64,000 bases of DNA. It comes from Candidatus Mcinerneyibacteriota bacterium (GTDB taxonomy: Bacteria > Macinerneyibacteriota > Macinerneyibacteria > Macinerneyibacteriales > DSCS01). The notes below the pieces were generated by a model. It made no database searches. It saw only the letters and a list, made by a program, of their open reading frames with translations, and was not told the DNA's origin. Where the stretch lies: the NCBI GenBank assembly GCA_016937175.1, contig JAFGWL010000013.1:1-64000 (forward strand), in the 5' to 3' direction. The translations under genes and the position numbers were made by a program. Shown here in pieces: positions 18,406 to 28,800 of this stretch (its first letter is position 1; every line of letters begins with the position of its first letter).

Positions 18406-19791
18406 TCAAAACAGCTCTTCCAGGTTCTTTGTATCGATTTCCGGATGTTCTGCCAGAGCTTCGTAGACCACATGCATGATCTTTTCCAGCCGCTCCCTGG
18501 TATTCGCTTCCATCCTGAGGACCAGGACGGGTTGTGTATTAGACGGCCTGATAAGAGCCCAGCCTTTGTCGCACAATATTCTAATTCCGTCAATATCAAT
18601 AAGTTCGTATTCGGTTTTAAAGTAATCATGAAGGTTTTTCATTATTTCGAACTTCTTATTGTCCGGACACTCCACCCGGATTTCAGGTGTAGAAAGGTAT
18701 TTGGGAATACGGCTTGCCAGGTCATGTACAGGAAGTTTCTCCTCTTCCAGGATAGCCAGAAGGCGCAGAGCAGCATAAAAAGCATCATCATAGCCGGGAT
18801 GAAGGTCTCTGAAGAACATATGGCCTGACATCTCTCCTCCTAAAGGTGCGTCATCTTCTTTCATCTTGGCTTTGATAAGAGAGTGCCCGGCTTTCCACAT
18901 CACCGGATTTCCCCCCTTTTCTTTGATATATTCCACAAGCCCCTGGGAACATTTCACTTCAAAGACGATCTCAGATCCGGGCCTTCTTTTCAGGAGTTCA
19001 CCGGCGTAGATCCCCAGAAGCGTATCTCCGTAGAGAAGGTTTCCCTGAGCATCTACGACACCTATGCGGTCGACGTCGCCGTCAAAACCGATTCCGATAT
19101 CATACTTCTCTTCAGTGACACGGCGGCGCAGTTCTTCAATGTTCTTTTCCACTGTAGGATCGGCGATATGGTTGGGAAACTTCCCGTCGGGCTTTTCAAA
19201 AAGAATATCCGCATCAAACCCGCACTTTTCGAAAATCCGCCGGGCGTAGATCCCCGCTGAACCGTTTCCGCAGTCCAGAAGTACTTTCAGATCTCCTTTA
19301 AAGTTAAACGGGGCCGTCAGATCTTCCATATAACGTTCATCGATATCGGCCCTTTCAACCCCCCCCTCCCCTTCTTCAAAATCATCCTTTTCGATCAGGT
19401 GCAGAAGGCTCTGGATCTCTTTTCCGTACAGGGCATCTACCCCTTTGCACATCTTGAAACCGTTATACTCAGGGGGGTTATGGGATGCTGTGATCATGAC
19501 ACCTCCCTGGGTTTCCAGAGCTCCGATGGAGTAATAAAAGACCGGGGTAGCGACTTTCCCGATATCCAGCACGTCAAGGCCGGTACTTCTGATCCCTTCG
19601 ATGAGAACGGGATTGATCCTGGGGCCGCTGAGGCGGACATCATGTCCTACAGTGACTTTGCGGCCGCCCTGACGCTTGATCATGGTCCCGAAAGCCTGTC
19701 CGATAAGACGGACACTCTTATCGTCCAGGTCCTTGTCGGCCAGTCCTCTGATATCATATTCGCGAAAAATATACGGATTCACCTTGCTCAT
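18406..19791 (-). CDS. manB: Phosphomannomutase/phosphoglucomutase
   Basis: The 461-residue enzyme belongs to the alpha-D-phosphohexomutase family and interconverts hexose 1- and 6-phosphates. Marks are FREYDIRG (about 8-15), the phosphoserine loop TASHNPPEYNGFK (about 101-113, Ser103), the metal loop GFDGDVDRIG (about 240-249), the sugar loop GGEMSGHMFF (about 328) and the phosphate-binding RPSNTQP near the C-terminus. GAGGAGG precedes the ATG. It is the last gene of the run STAS-RsbW-PhoH-upp-uraA-manB and supplies sugar phosphates for surface polysaccharide or nucleotide sugars (inference). Confidence 0.93.
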   Translation of the reverse strand: MSKVNPYIFREYDIRGLADKDLDDKSVRLIGQAFGTMIKRQGGRKVTVGHDVRLSGPRINPVLIEGIRSTGLDVLDIGKVATPVFYYSIGALETQGGVMITASHNPPEYNGFKMCKGVDALYGKEIQSLLHLIEKDDFEEGEGGVERADIDERYMEDLTAPFNFKGDLKVLLDCGNGSAGIYARRIFEKCGFDADILFEKPDGKFPNHIADPTVEKNIEELRRRVTEEKYDIGIGFDGDVDRIGVVDAQGNLLYGDTLLGIYAGELLKRRPGSEIVFEVKCSQGLVEYIKEKGGNPVMWKAGHSLIKAKMKEDDAPLGGEMSGHMFFRDLHPGYDDAFYAALRLLAILEEEKLPVHDLASRIPKYLSTPEIRVECPDNKKFEIMKNLHDYFKTEYELIDIDGIRILCDKGWALIRPSNTQPVLVLRMEANTRERLEKIMHVVYEALAEHPEIDTKNLEELF

Positions 19792-19815
19792 GATCTCCTC
19801 CTCCTTTCTGTTTTC

Positions 19816-21189
19816 TTAAATATCATTGAATTCAGTGGCTACGGCCTTTTCCTCCGGCAGGATCATATTGAGGAAGACTCCGATGATGCCCGCCAGGCCG
19901 ATTCCCGCCAGTGAAAGGGTGATCTGGAACCGCACAGCCACATAGGAGAGGATGACAAACAGAAGAGTCACCATAGTGATGAATATCGCACTTGAGATCC
20001 TGAAATCTGCTTTAGCTCTGCGCAGTTTTATAAGATGATAGAGAAGCCCTGCAAGGCTTGCCAGAAGGATTCCGTAGACCCCCTGCCAGGGGATGTCAAA
20101 AACGGCTCCGCCGATCCCGATGACCAGGATTACAGCAACGATAATAAGTTTTTTGTTGGAATCGAGATTGGTCTTGTTTTGGATCATATTCTTCACACCG
20201 ATGGCGGCGATGCTTCCGAAGAGGATGACCATGATCCCGCCCATGACGGGAGCAGGGATCGTCTTCAAGACAGCCCCTACCTTGCCGAAAAAGGCCAGAA
20301 GAATAGCCGTGACAGCTGCTATGCGCATGACCACGGGGTTGAATACCCTGGTCAGGGCCACTGCCCCGGTGACTTCGGAATAGGTCGTGTTAGGCGGCCC
20401 GCCCAGAAAAGAGGCAGCTGTCGTGGCGATCCCGTCTCCGAACATGGTCCTGTGAAGGCCGGGCTTTTCATAGAATTTTTCCCCGGTGATGTCAGAGATC
20501 ACCATGATGTCCCCTATATGTTCGATAGCCGGAGCAATGGCCACAGGGACGATGTAGAGTATAGCTTTCCAGTTAAACGCCGGCAAAGTAAAGGAAGGGA
20601 CGGAAAACCAGGCGGCATTTTTGATGGGAGTGAAATCGATATCTCCGAATAGGATAGCAGCGGCATATCCGAAGGCGATTCCTGCTAAAATGGGAGTCAG
20701 TTTCATCACGCCCTTACCGAAAAGAGCAAAAATAACCGTCATACCGAAGGCGATACCGGCCAGGGCCATATTATGAGGGGCATCGGGGGTATTTTTGATC
20801 ATGCCGATGGCTACAGGAGCCAGGCTCAGTCCGATGACCATGATCACGGGCCCGATGACATAGGAAGGCAGCAGTTTATCGATAAAGCCTATCCCCCGCC
20901 ACTTGATGAAACCTCCGAAGAGCATCTTGACCAGTCCGGCGGCTGCCAGGCCGCAAAGTGTTCCTTTGATCCCGTAGAGTTTGGTAGCTACGAGAATAGG
21001 TGCAATATAGGCAAAAGACGAGGCCAGAAACACCGGGACTTTCCCACGGGTCACCAAATGAAAGATCAGGGTTCCAGCACCTGCCGTGAACAGGGCCACA
21101 TTCGGGTCAAGGCCTGTGATCAGCGGGACAAGGACCAGCGCCCCGAAGGCGACAAACAGCATTTGAACACCCACAATAATCTTTTTCAT
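19816..21189 (-). CDS. uraA: Uracil (xanthine/uracil family) permease
   Basis: The 457-residue inner-membrane protein has about 12-14 hydrophobic segments typical of the nucleobase-cation symporter-2 family. Conserved elements include VPLITGLDP near the N-terminus, the acidic residue in APAIEHIGD (about 235-243, TM8) and GGPPNTTYSE (TM10). Uracil as substrate is suggested by the adjacent upp gene, 13 bp upstream in transcription order. TAAGGAG precedes the ATG. I see no pyrimidine attenuator between the two genes. Confidence 0.92.
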   Translation of the reverse strand: MKKIIVGVQMLFVAFGALVLVPLITGLDPNVALFTAGAGTLIFHLVTRGKVPVFLASSFAYIAPILVATKLYGIKGTLCGLAAAGLVKMLFGGFIKWRGIGFIDKLLPSYVIGPVIMVIGLSLAPVAIGMIKNTPDAPHNMALAGIAFGMTVIFALFGKGVMKLTPILAGIAFGYAAAILFGDIDFTPIKNAAWFSVPSFTLPAFNWKAILYIVPVAIAPAIEHIGDIMVISDITGEKFYEKPGLHRTMFGDGIATTAASFLGGPPNTTYSEVTGAVALTRVFNPVVMRIAAVTAILLAFFGKVGAVLKTIPAPVMGGIMVILFGSIAAIGVKNMIQNKTNLDSNKKLIIVAVILVIGIGGAVFDIPWQGVYGILLASLAGLLYHLIKLRRAKADFRISSAIFITMVTLLFVILSYVAVRFQITLSLAGIGLAGIIGVFLNMILPEEKAVATEFNDI

Positions 21190-21202
21190 GCAGACTCCTT
21201 AT

Positions 21203-21823
21203 CTATTTAGTTCCGAACAGCCTGTCTCCGGCATCTCCCAGGCCGGGGACGATATATTTATGGTCATCCAGGTAAGAATCGATGTGTCCCGTAAAGATCT
21301 CGATGTCGGCATAAGCCTTTTCCACGGCTTCGATCCCCTCGGGGGCCGATATGATGGAAATGATCTTGATGCGGTCAAACCCTTTTTTGCGCAGAAGGGC
21401 GATGGTCGCTATGATGGATCCTCCCGTGGCCAGCATGGGGTCGATGATGACCACCAGGGGATTCACGGGATTGACAGGCAATTTTTCATAATACTCTACG
21501 GGCTGTTTTGTATCGGGGTCGCGGTAGATACCGACAAAGCCTACACGGGCATTGGGGAGAAGGTTCAGGATCCCTTCCAGCATCCCTACTCCGGCCCGGA
21601 GAATGGGAACGATGATAATATCGTCTTTGATCTCGTAACCTTCCGTCTCTGTCAGAGGGGTCTCCAGGGACTTTTTCGACAAAGGCATATCCTTGAAGGC
21701 TTCATAGGTCAGAAGCATAGTGATCTCTGAAGATAATTCCCTGAACTCTTTCTGTTTTGTCCCCTTATCCCGGAGAAGAGAGAGTTTGTGCTGCAGCAGC
21801 GGGTGTCTGATTTCAACATGCAT
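21203..21823 (-). CDS. upp: Uracil phosphoribosyltransferase
   Basis: The 206-residue enzyme converts uracil and PRPP to UMP. Visible are PILRAGVGM (about 73-81), the PRPP loop DPMLATGGS (about 130-138) and the C-terminal uracil-binding GLGDAGDRLFG, which ends the protein as usual. It forms a salvage pair with the permease gene that follows. AAGGGGGAAT precedes the ATG. Confidence 0.96.
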   Translation of the reverse strand: MHVEIRHPLLQHKLSLLRDKGTKQKEFRELSSEITMLLTYEAFKDMPLSKKSLETPLTETEGYEIKDDIIIVPILRAGVGMLEGILNLLPNARVGFVGIYRDPDTKQPVEYYEKLPVNPVNPLVVIIDPMLATGGSIIATIALLRKKGFDRIKIISIISAPEGIEAVEKAYADIEIFTGHIDSYLDDHKYIVPGLGDAGDRLFGTK

Positions 21824-21841
21824 AAGATTCCCCCTTGGTTT

Positions 21842-23140
21842 TTACAGGATTTCAGCGGCCAGAGAGGCCAGCATACTTCGTTCGCTTTTGACCAGGGTAA
21901 TATGGCCGAAGATCCTCTCCCCCTTGAAGCGCTGGATGAGGTAGGTCAGGCCGTTGGATTCCGCATCCAGGTAAGGATTGTCTATCTGGTGGGGGTCTCC
22001 GGTGAGGATGATCTTGCTGTTTTCCCCTGCCCGGCTTACGATGGTCTTGATCTCATGAGGGGTCAGGTTCTGAGCCTCATCTATGAGGATGAACTGGGAA
22101 GAGATACTCCTTCCACGGATAAAGGTCAGGGCTTCCAGTTCGATTATATCAGATGTCAGGAAATAACCCCTGTTCTTTTTCCCCAGATGGTTGGCGTCTA
22201 CGACAAAATCCAGGTTGTCGAAAATGGGCTCCATCCAGTTTTCCAGTTTATTCTCTTTGCTTCCCGGAAGGTAGCCGATGTCACGCCCCATGGGCATAAT
22301 GGGACGCATGACGAGGACTTTTTTGTATTTTTGCTCCTCTGTCACCTTGTGGAGTCCGGAAGCCAGTGTAAGAAGAGTCTTTCCAGTCCCTGCCTGGCCT
22401 ATCAGAGTCACCAGTTTGACATCGTCGTCCAGAAGAAGTTCCAGGGCATAGGATTGCTCACGGTTGAGGGGTTTGATTCCCCAGGGATAGATCCCCTGGC
22501 TCTTCAGAGGGACTAGCTTCTCCCCTTCACAGCGGGAAGCCAGAGATTCCCGTCCTTCGGCGGTGATATTGATCATCTGGTTCGGGTAGAAGAGGCCGGG
22601 AGGGCATTCCAGACTGCCTTTGCTGGAAAAGGATTCCCATTGGCCGGGGCCGGCTGTGTACTCCCCTGTCCCGGCATAGAGTTCATTGAGGTCGATCTTG
22701 GTGTGTTCATAGACTTCAGCCTTAATGGATAAAGCTTCGGCCTTGACCCGGGCGTTGATATCCATGGAGACAAAGACGACATCTTCGTACCCTTTGTCCT
22801 GAAGGTGTCTGGCTGCCATGATGATGCGGTTGTCTGTGTTGCGAAGGTCGATCCCCTCAGGAAGGGGCGTCTCAAAATCAATGAGGATAAAGAGCTTTCC
22901 CCCCTCGTCATTGAGGGAGATCCCGTTGAGGAGATTGTCGCCTTTGCTCAGAGAGTCGATAGAGCGGATGACGCGCCGTGCGTTTCGGCCCCGTTCGCCC
23001 AGGTCGGACTTGAAACTGTCCAGCTCTTCCAGGACATCGATGGGAATATAGACGAAATTTTCCTGGAAATTAAAGAGAGAATGAAAGTCATGCAGAAGCA
23101 CATTCGTGTCAAGGACAAAATGCTTGACCCGCTCCTTCAT
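21842..23140 (-). CDS. PIN-PhoH fusion protein (PhoH2/YlaK type)
   Basis: The 432-residue protein joins an N-terminal PIN nuclease-like domain (VLDTNVLLHD at 9-18, further acids in LEELDSFK and NTDNRII) to a C-terminal PhoH ATPase (LIGQAGTGKTLLTLA Walker A about 243-257, Walker B FILIDEAQN, TGDPHQID). PhoH2 proteins of this build have been described as RNA helicase/RNases; the function here is inferred from that. The PIN acids look intact, so nuclease activity is possible. It starts 2 bp after the RsbW-like gene stop, with AAGAGG inside the upstream gene as a possible ribosome site. Confidence 0.88.
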   Translation of the reverse strand: MKERVKHFVLDTNVLLHDFHSLFNFQENFVYIPIDVLEELDSFKSDLGERGRNARRVIRSIDSLSKGDNLLNGISLNDEGGKLFILIDFETPLPEGIDLRNTDNRIIMAARHLQDKGYEDVVFVSMDINARVKAEALSIKAEVYEHTKIDLNELYAGTGEYTAGPGQWESFSSKGSLECPPGLFYPNQMINITAEGRESLASRCEGEKLVPLKSQGIYPWGIKPLNREQSYALELLLDDDVKLVTLIGQAGTGKTLLTLASGLHKVTEEQKYKKVLVMRPIMPMGRDIGYLPGSKENKLENWMEPIFDNLDFVVDANHLGKKNRGYFLTSDIIELEALTFIRGRSISSQFILIDEAQNLTPHEIKTIVSRAGENSKIILTGDPHQIDNPYLDAESNGLTYLIQRFKGERIFGHITLVKSERSMLASLAAEIL

Positions 23141-23142
23141 TC

Positions 23143-23556
23143 TCAGCGATACCTCTTTGTCATGACCAGCCGTGAGCCGTGGCTCCCCTGTTTTAATTTG
23201 ACGTCATCCATATAGGTTTTGATGATAAAAAGCCCCCTGCCGTGGATTGCTGTCTCGTCGGGGAGCTGGAACGCCTCTTCATCCAGAAAGGCTCCCCCCC
23301 CTTCCGGGTTGGAATCTTCGACAGAGAGAGAGATGATCTCTTTTTCCAGTGAGAGATCCACATAGATCGGCTTCAAAGCCTCTTCGTGATTTCCGTGGAT
23401 GATGGCATTACTGGCCGCTTCCGCCAGGGAAGCGACCAGAGTGCCTATCAGGTCTGAGTTGATATCATTACGTTCAAGAAACAGCTCCACAGAGTCCAGT
23501 AGGGTTTCGAGGTAATCCAGAGATGACGGGAGCTGCAGTTTGATGAATTCAGCCAT
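23143..23556 (-). CDS. RsbW-like anti-sigma factor / serine kinase (HATPase_c)
   Basis: The 137-residue single-domain protein has the GHKL ATPase boxes of RsbW/SpoIIAB relatives: N box LAEAASNAIIHG (about 45-56), D box VEDSNPEGG, and GRGLFIIKTYMDDV (about 107-120). Such proteins bind a sigma factor or other target and phosphorylate a STAS partner. The gene follows a STAS gene by 2 bp. No sigma factor is encoded in the window, so the target is unknown. Confidence 0.85.
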   Translation of the reverse strand: MAEFIKLQLPSSLDYLETLLDSVELFLERNDINSDLIGTLVASLAEAASNAIIHGNHEEALKPIYVDLSLEKEIISLSVEDSNPEGGGAFLDEEAFQLPDETAIHGRGLFIIKTYMDDVKLKQGSHGSRLVMTKRYR

Positions 23557-23558
23557 GT

Positions 23559-23903
23559 TCAGCGGGTCATATCTCTTAAAGCGTCGGCCTCCGAGTCGTA
23601 GCAGTCGAACAGAGTCAGGAGCTTTGTGATGGTCAAAAGGTCTTTGATACGCTGTGTGATCTTGACCAGGCTCATCTGCCCCTCTTTGGATTTAAGTGTC
23701 GTATACGCTGCGATGAGGACTCCCAGGCCTGTGGAATCCATAAAAGGAACATCTTCAAAGTCGACGATGACCTTGACAAAGCCGTCTTCCACAGCCTTAT
23801 TGATGGCCTCTTTGAGGGACATGACCTTTTCACCGCTGACGATCTTCCCGTGGGGGCGGATCATCACTATGTTATTGGATTTTTTCTCGACATCGATCTT
23901 CAT
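23559..23903 (-). CDS. STAS-domain anti-sigma factor antagonist (SpoIIAA/RsbV-like)
   Basis: The 114-residue protein is a stand-alone STAS domain. The phosphorylatable Ser sits in PFMDSTGLGVL (about 53-63), as in RsbV. It should release the partner of the RsbW-like protein when unphosphorylated. It is the first gene of the operon that continues through RsbW, PhoH, upp and uraA. AAAGGAGGATTTAC-ATG marks the start. Confidence 0.9.
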   Translation of the reverse strand: MKIDVEKKSNNIVMIRPHGKIVSGEKVMSLKEAINKAVEDGFVKVIVDFEDVPFMDSTGLGVLIAAYTTLKSKEGQMSLVKITQRIKDLLTITKLLTLFDCYDSEADALRDMTR

Positions 23904-23931
23904 GTAAATCCTCCTTTCAATCTTTCACTAA

Positions 23932-23959
23932 ATTATAGCAGATGTTTTTTTCTGCGCAA
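23932..23959 (-). promoter_or_regulatory. Promoter of the STAS-RsbW-PhoH operon
   Basis: Minus strand: TTGCGC (23959-23954), 16-bp spacer, TATAAT (23937-23932). The start is near 23925, 20 nt before the ATG. Confidence 0.6.
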
Positions 23960-23964
23960 TATCT

Positions 23965-24516
23965 TTATCCCGTTTCCGAAGGCGAAAAATCATCTTTACA
24001 GAGGGTGGCTGTAGAGAAAAAATGATGGAGTTCATATAAAAGATTTTCCGAAAAGAGGGGCCGTTTTTCCAGGATCTCTTCTTTTTCCCAGAATCGTGTT
24101 TCTTCGATCTCTTCCGGATCAAAACAGACGGTTTCTCCCCTGTAATCAGCGATGTAGAGGGAGACAAGCTCCCGCTCACGGGATGATTCCCAGATATAGC
24201 GCGTTTTGAAGAGAGCCTGCGACGGGAAAAACCCAATCTCTTCAAGAGACTCCCGTTTCAGGGCCTGGTAAAAGGTCTCACCCCAGGAGACATGGCCGCC
24301 TACGGCAGTATCCCATTTTCCAGGCTGGATCTGTTTCTTGCAGCTTCTCTTCTGTAAGAGAAAACGTCCCTCTTTATCAATGATCTGAAGATGGATAACG
24401 GGGTGCAGGATCTTTGTTCCGTCGTGACACTGGCCACGGGAGACTTTTTCCAGAGGCCTTCCCTCCGGTGAGCAGCGGATGAGCCATTCCATAGGCTCAA
24501 TTCTAATGCGGGACAT
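23965..24516 (-). CDS. NUDIX hydrolase
   Basis: The 183-residue protein has a complete Nudix box at residues 74-96 fitting GX5EX7REUXEEXGU (GGHVSWGE ... RESLEEIGF), preceded by HPVIHLQIID and LLQKRS, an arrangement resembling IPP-isomerase-like Nudix enzymes. The substrate (nucleoside diphosphate derivative or isoprenoid diphosphate) cannot be chosen from sequence. The start is uncertain: ATG 24516 has no Shine-Dalgarno sequence close by, while ATG 24492 has only GAG. It stands divergent to the MFS gene. Confidence 0.85.
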   Translation of the reverse strand: MSRIRIEPMEWLIRCSPEGRPLEKVSRGQCHDGTKILHPVIHLQIIDKEGRFLLQKRSCKKQIQPGKWDTAVGGHVSWGETFYQALKRESLEEIGFFPSQALFKTRYIWESSRERELVSLYIADYRGETVCFDPEEIEETRFWEKEEILEKRPLFSENLLYELHHFFSTATLCKDDFSPSETG

Positions 24517-24553
24517 TCAAAAAAGCAATGTTTCCTTTCCTGAACGAATATCA

Positions 24554-24581
24554 TTGACACTGAAAAAAAGGGCTATATAAT
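24554..24581 (+). promoter_or_regulatory. Promoter of the MFS gene
   Basis: TTGACA (24554-24559), 16-bp spacer, TATAAT (24576-24581). The leader is about 17 nt with AAAGGGATG before the start. Confidence 0.75.
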
Positions 24582-24604
24582 TCGCAAAGCGAAAGGGATG
24601 AACT

Positions 24605-25807
24605 ATGTTACGAGAATATCTGGAAAAGATCAGGATGATCTCTCCCAATGCCCGTTTTTTCCTCGTAGGAGGGCTTTTTAACGGGCTCGGGATGTCTGTC
24701 TTCTCTCTTTTGTTTAACCTTTACTTGAAAGATTTCGGTTATTCGGAAACAGCGATCGGACATATTCTCTCTGCCGGAGCCCTGGGAGCCGCCGTGGTGG
24801 CTGTCCCGGCAGCCATGATCATCGAGAGGTTTCATCTAAAGCATGTCCTCATCCTGGGAACCCTCCTCTCCTCCATCTCCTACGGGCTTCAGGTCTTTTT
24901 TCAGGATATCCAGTTTATCCTCTTTTTCTCCTTTACAGCGACCATGTTCATCACCGTCTACCGGGTCTCCGTGGCGCCGTTTTTTATGCGTAACAGCACT
25001 CCCGCCGAACGGATCCATCTTTTCAGCCTCAGTTATGCCATCATGATGTTCTCCCAGCTGCTGGGGTTCTTTCTCGGAGGATTTCTGCCTAAACTGACCA
25101 TGGGGCTCGGCCTTGCCGGTTCTCTGACAGAAGCTTACCGCCTTTCTCTCTACACCTCCATTTTTCTGACCATGATATCCGTCATCCCCTTCCTTTCCAT
25201 CGAACAGAGGCCTGTTCCCCGGATAAAAAGCAGATTCGCAGAAAGGATCCGGCGCTATAACTGGGGAATAATCCTCCGGCTGATGATCCCGAAGATCTTT
25301 GTCGGGATGGGCGCCGGGCTGGTCATCCCCTTTATGAATCTCTATTTCAAGATCGTCTTTAATCTTCAGGCAGAGACCATCGGCATCTATTTTTCCATTC
25401 TCCAGGTCTTTATGTTTTTCGGGATGCTCGCCGCTCCGTTTCTCACCAGACGTTTCGGGATGATCAAGAGCATCGTCCTCACAGAACTTTTGTCTGTTCC
25501 CTTTATGCTTACATTAGCCCTGACCCACAACCTGCCTCTGGCTGTGATGGCCTTTATCCTGAGGGGAACATTGATGAACATGAATATTCCCATAAGCAGC
25601 AATTTTGAGATGGAACTTGTACGTGAGGCTGATCAACCCTTTACCAATGCGATTTCCATGTTGGCCTGGAACGGGGCATGGACAGTGAGCGCTCACTGGG
25701 GTGGGAGGATTATAGAGGAGTATTCCTTTTCTTTTTCCTTCTACATCACCATAGCACTCTATGTCATCTCAGCTTTGACCTACTACTTCTTCTTTAAAGA
25801 CAAATAG
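24605..25807 (+). CDS. Major facilitator superfamily transporter
   Basis: The 400-residue inner-membrane protein has about 12 hydrophobic helices in two halves with a basic central loop (PVPRIKSRFAERIRRYN, about 200-216). The first-half loop GYSETAIGHILSAGALGA resembles the MFS motif region. It is probably an exporter or nutrient permease; the substrate is unknown. It is alone on this strand, and its stop is 3 bp from the stop of the convergent CHAT gene without an obvious terminator between, so transcripts may collide. Confidence 0.85.
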   Translation: MLREYLEKIRMISPNARFFLVGGLFNGLGMSVFSLLFNLYLKDFGYSETAIGHILSAGALGAAVVAVPAAMIIERFHLKHVLILGTLLSSISYGLQVFFQDIQFILFFSFTATMFITVYRVSVAPFFMRNSTPAERIHLFSLSYAIMMFSQLLGFFLGGFLPKLTMGLGLAGSLTEAYRLSLYTSIFLTMISVIPFLSIEQRPVPRIKSRFAERIRRYNWGIILRLMIPKIFVGMGAGLVIPFMNLYFKIVFNLQAETIGIYFSILQVFMFFGMLAAPFLTRRFGMIKSIVLTELLSVPFMLTLALTHNLPLAVMAFILRGTLMNMNIPISSNFEMELVREADQPFTNAISMLAWNGAWTVSAHWGGRIIEEYSFSFSFYITIALYVISALTYYFFFKDK

Positions 25808-25810
25808 AGC

Positions 25811-28800
25811 TCAATTCCCTGTATACTTCATGGAACTCCAGTATGCCGGGTGAGGGAAGAAAAGGCGCAGTTCTTTTTTTGCTTTCCAGAGGGCCAGAGG
25901 CGCCGGAGTCCCTTTGTCAAGTTCCCGGTAGAAGTGTTTGAAGAGCATTCCCGTAGCCACATCAGAGATTCGCCAAAGCGAGGAGATGACCGCGCTCTCT
26001 TCGGTTTTCATAAAGGCTCTGTCCAGGGCTGTGACTTCATCCCCCTCCCCCAGGACTCCGACTCCCGAATCACAGGCACTCAGGACCGCCAGGCGGGCTT
26101 GAGGGGTGAGATTGCGTATCTCTTCCACGTCGAACCTGCCGTCCAGATGGCCGCCGGAAGCAAAGAGAAGATGGGAAAGAAGTGAATAATGGCGGTTAAA
26201 GTAGCCATGGCAGGCAAAATGGATGATGTCATAATCCTTTGAAGCCATCTTTTCTCTGACCGCCTCTTCTGTGGCCGCTTTCCCTTTGAGGATATCGGTG
26301 ATGGGCCCGAAGATAAAACGGATCTCTCCGGCTTCTTTCTGGGCAAAATAGAGTTCCAGGTCGGGATTGTCCAGGTCCGGGTTTCCCACAGCCAGGATCG
26401 AACGGAAAGGCCCTGCCCCGGAGTTTTCCCTGAGCATGAAAAGGTCCGGGATATAGGTCACCGGAAAACGGTCGATAAGGTACTCTCCCTTTTTTACAAG
26501 AAGAGAGAAAGGCAGATAGTTGAGGACCCCTGAAGGCGATACGACCAGGTGGCCTGACTTCGGCAGGTCAAAGGGCAGGAGAAGGTCTCCCAGACGCGAT
26601 GACTCCCCGCGGATAACCTCTTCGCCGGCTGTTTCAGAGATCAGGTCGCGCAGACGGCTTACCTCTTCATTCAGGCGCTCTTTTCCCGCCGGGATGGAGT
26701 AACCGCTGATGGCTCCGTCCAGCCAGGACAGGAGAAGAGTCCGGTTTTCAAGGACAAGAAAAGACAGCACCAGGGTTCCCTGTGGAATCGTACCGGCGAA
26801 ATCCCGCTCCCCGGGGATGTCAGCGGATCCCTTCTGATTCATGGCGATCTCAAGTTTTAAACGGTCCAGGTCTTCTTTTCTCGCTTCATATTCTCGCACG
26901 ATGCTGGCGTCGTTTTTCATGAGAAGGTCGAGATGGTAGAGCTCTTTTTTCAACTTATCAAGGGCCTCTTCCTCCTCAGGCTTCAGGGTCGATTGCCCCG
27001 CCCCCAGGGGATTATTGACCAGGAAGGCTATCCGCTTCACCTTTTCCGTCGTAAAAAAAGACTTCTCAAATAGTCCTGCATCAAAATAGGCTTCAGCCAG
27101 AGAGCGGTAGATACCCTGATATTTTTTCAATAGCTTGACTTGAAGCCCGGGAGAGTCCATATCCTCCGCCATGGCTTCCAAAAGGGAAACCGCCATTTCA
27201 AAGTGATCGATCCGGCCTGAAAAGAGACCGAGATGATTGGCGATCTCCAAAGCCGTGGATATATCCCTGATGTCAAGAGCTTCCTGCCTGGCTTTCTCCA
27301 GCATGGGTATATCCTTTGTCACAAGCCCTGTGTAGTAGGAGGCATACATGGACTCTTCAGGAGTCAACTGGCCAAGATCCTTCATCTTCCCGAGATAAAG
27401 AAGCGCCTGCCCGGATGACCCGATCTGATAGGAGGTAATGGCCAGATGACGGTAAAGGCCTTTCAAAAGATAGCTGTTGTTCCGTGCCTGAGCTTCAGGA
27501 AGCTCACTTTCAAGAAGTGCCAGCGCTTCTTCCGGGCGTCCCGTTTCTCTCAGGATCAGGGATTTATTGATGATGAGAGCCGTCGTCTCCCCCACGATAT
27601 TGTATCGGCGGGCTGTTTCCAGCGCGCCATCTATCTCTGAAAGAGCCAGATGCTCACTTCCCGTCTCCAGAAGAGCCAGGGAGAGAAGGTTTTTGAGAAT
27701 GACTCGTTCAGCCTGGTTCTCTTTTTCCGGGAGGGATTGCAAAGTACGGCGGATGTAATCCAGACACTCATGATAGGCATTCGTCTTGAAGAGAAGATTG
27801 GCCATGCCGATGGCGGCATTGATCCTGATATTCCGCTCCGGAGATTCCGTGAGAGGCCGAAACAGAGCTTTAGCCGTCTCATAGTCCCCCTCTCTCAGGC
27901 TGATGGACCCCTTGAGGAGTTCCACAGTCTGCTGTTTGTCCCGGGAACGGACTTTTTCAAGAAGAGCCCTTGCCTTTTCATTTTCATTGAAGTACTTATA
28001 GTGGATCACAGCCCGTCTGATCAGGCTTTCTTCCGTATTGACAAGGTTCAGAAGCTCTGAAGCTTCTTCGTATTGGCCGTTTTTTTCATAAAGAGAGGCC
28101 AGCTGGAGTGTCTGGTCACCGGGGATCCGCCCCTCTTTGTAGAGGGCTATGGCGCGGCTGTAAAATCCCGTTCTCTCATAGAGGATGGCCAGATTTTTCT
28201 CGTAAGCCGATTCAGGCAGCCCCTTCAGGGATATATACTCTTTCAACTCTTGGCGGATCAGTTCCGGGTCCCTCAGATGGTCTGTTGCGATGGTGATCAT
28301 GAGGTAGAGGCGGCTTGTCAGGGTGGCTGTATCCTTTCGGGCCTTTAAAAGGGGGATCAAATTGGCCAATTCCCGGAAAGAACGGCTGTAATGCCCCTCT
28401 TTGTAATAGAGATAAGCCCTGCGGTCGATCTCACTTGTCTTTTCAGACAAAAAGGAAGCAAACTGTTTTTCTGTCATCTCCCTGTAGGAGAAGGTAATCT
28501 CCCCTATCTTGATTGTGTTAAGGCCTGCATAGATCAAAATATCTGTAAAAAGCCGCATAGAAATCGGAGAAGTAACCTCAGCTTCATCGACCCACAAGCC
28601 GTCCACCGTCAGGCCCTCCTTTAAAAACTGCAGCCCTGTATAGTCTCCTGCCTTACTGGCATAGGGATTGACCTGGTCACTCTCCAGGCTCCCGGAAAGA
28701 CGGAAATAACCGCTGCTTTCCTCGATCAGGGGTTTCCCCTCTGACAAGGACCACGGCCGGGGCATATGACGTCCTTCATAGAGAAGATAGAGCTGGGAGA

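Noticed and set aside
21788-22516. 242-codon + strand frame opposite upp and PhoH
   Set aside because: Crosses two genes on the other strand and has no family resemblance.
25808-25810. Shared bidirectional terminator between the MFS and CHAT genes
   Set aside because: Only three bases lie between the stops and no hairpin with a T run is visible on either side.
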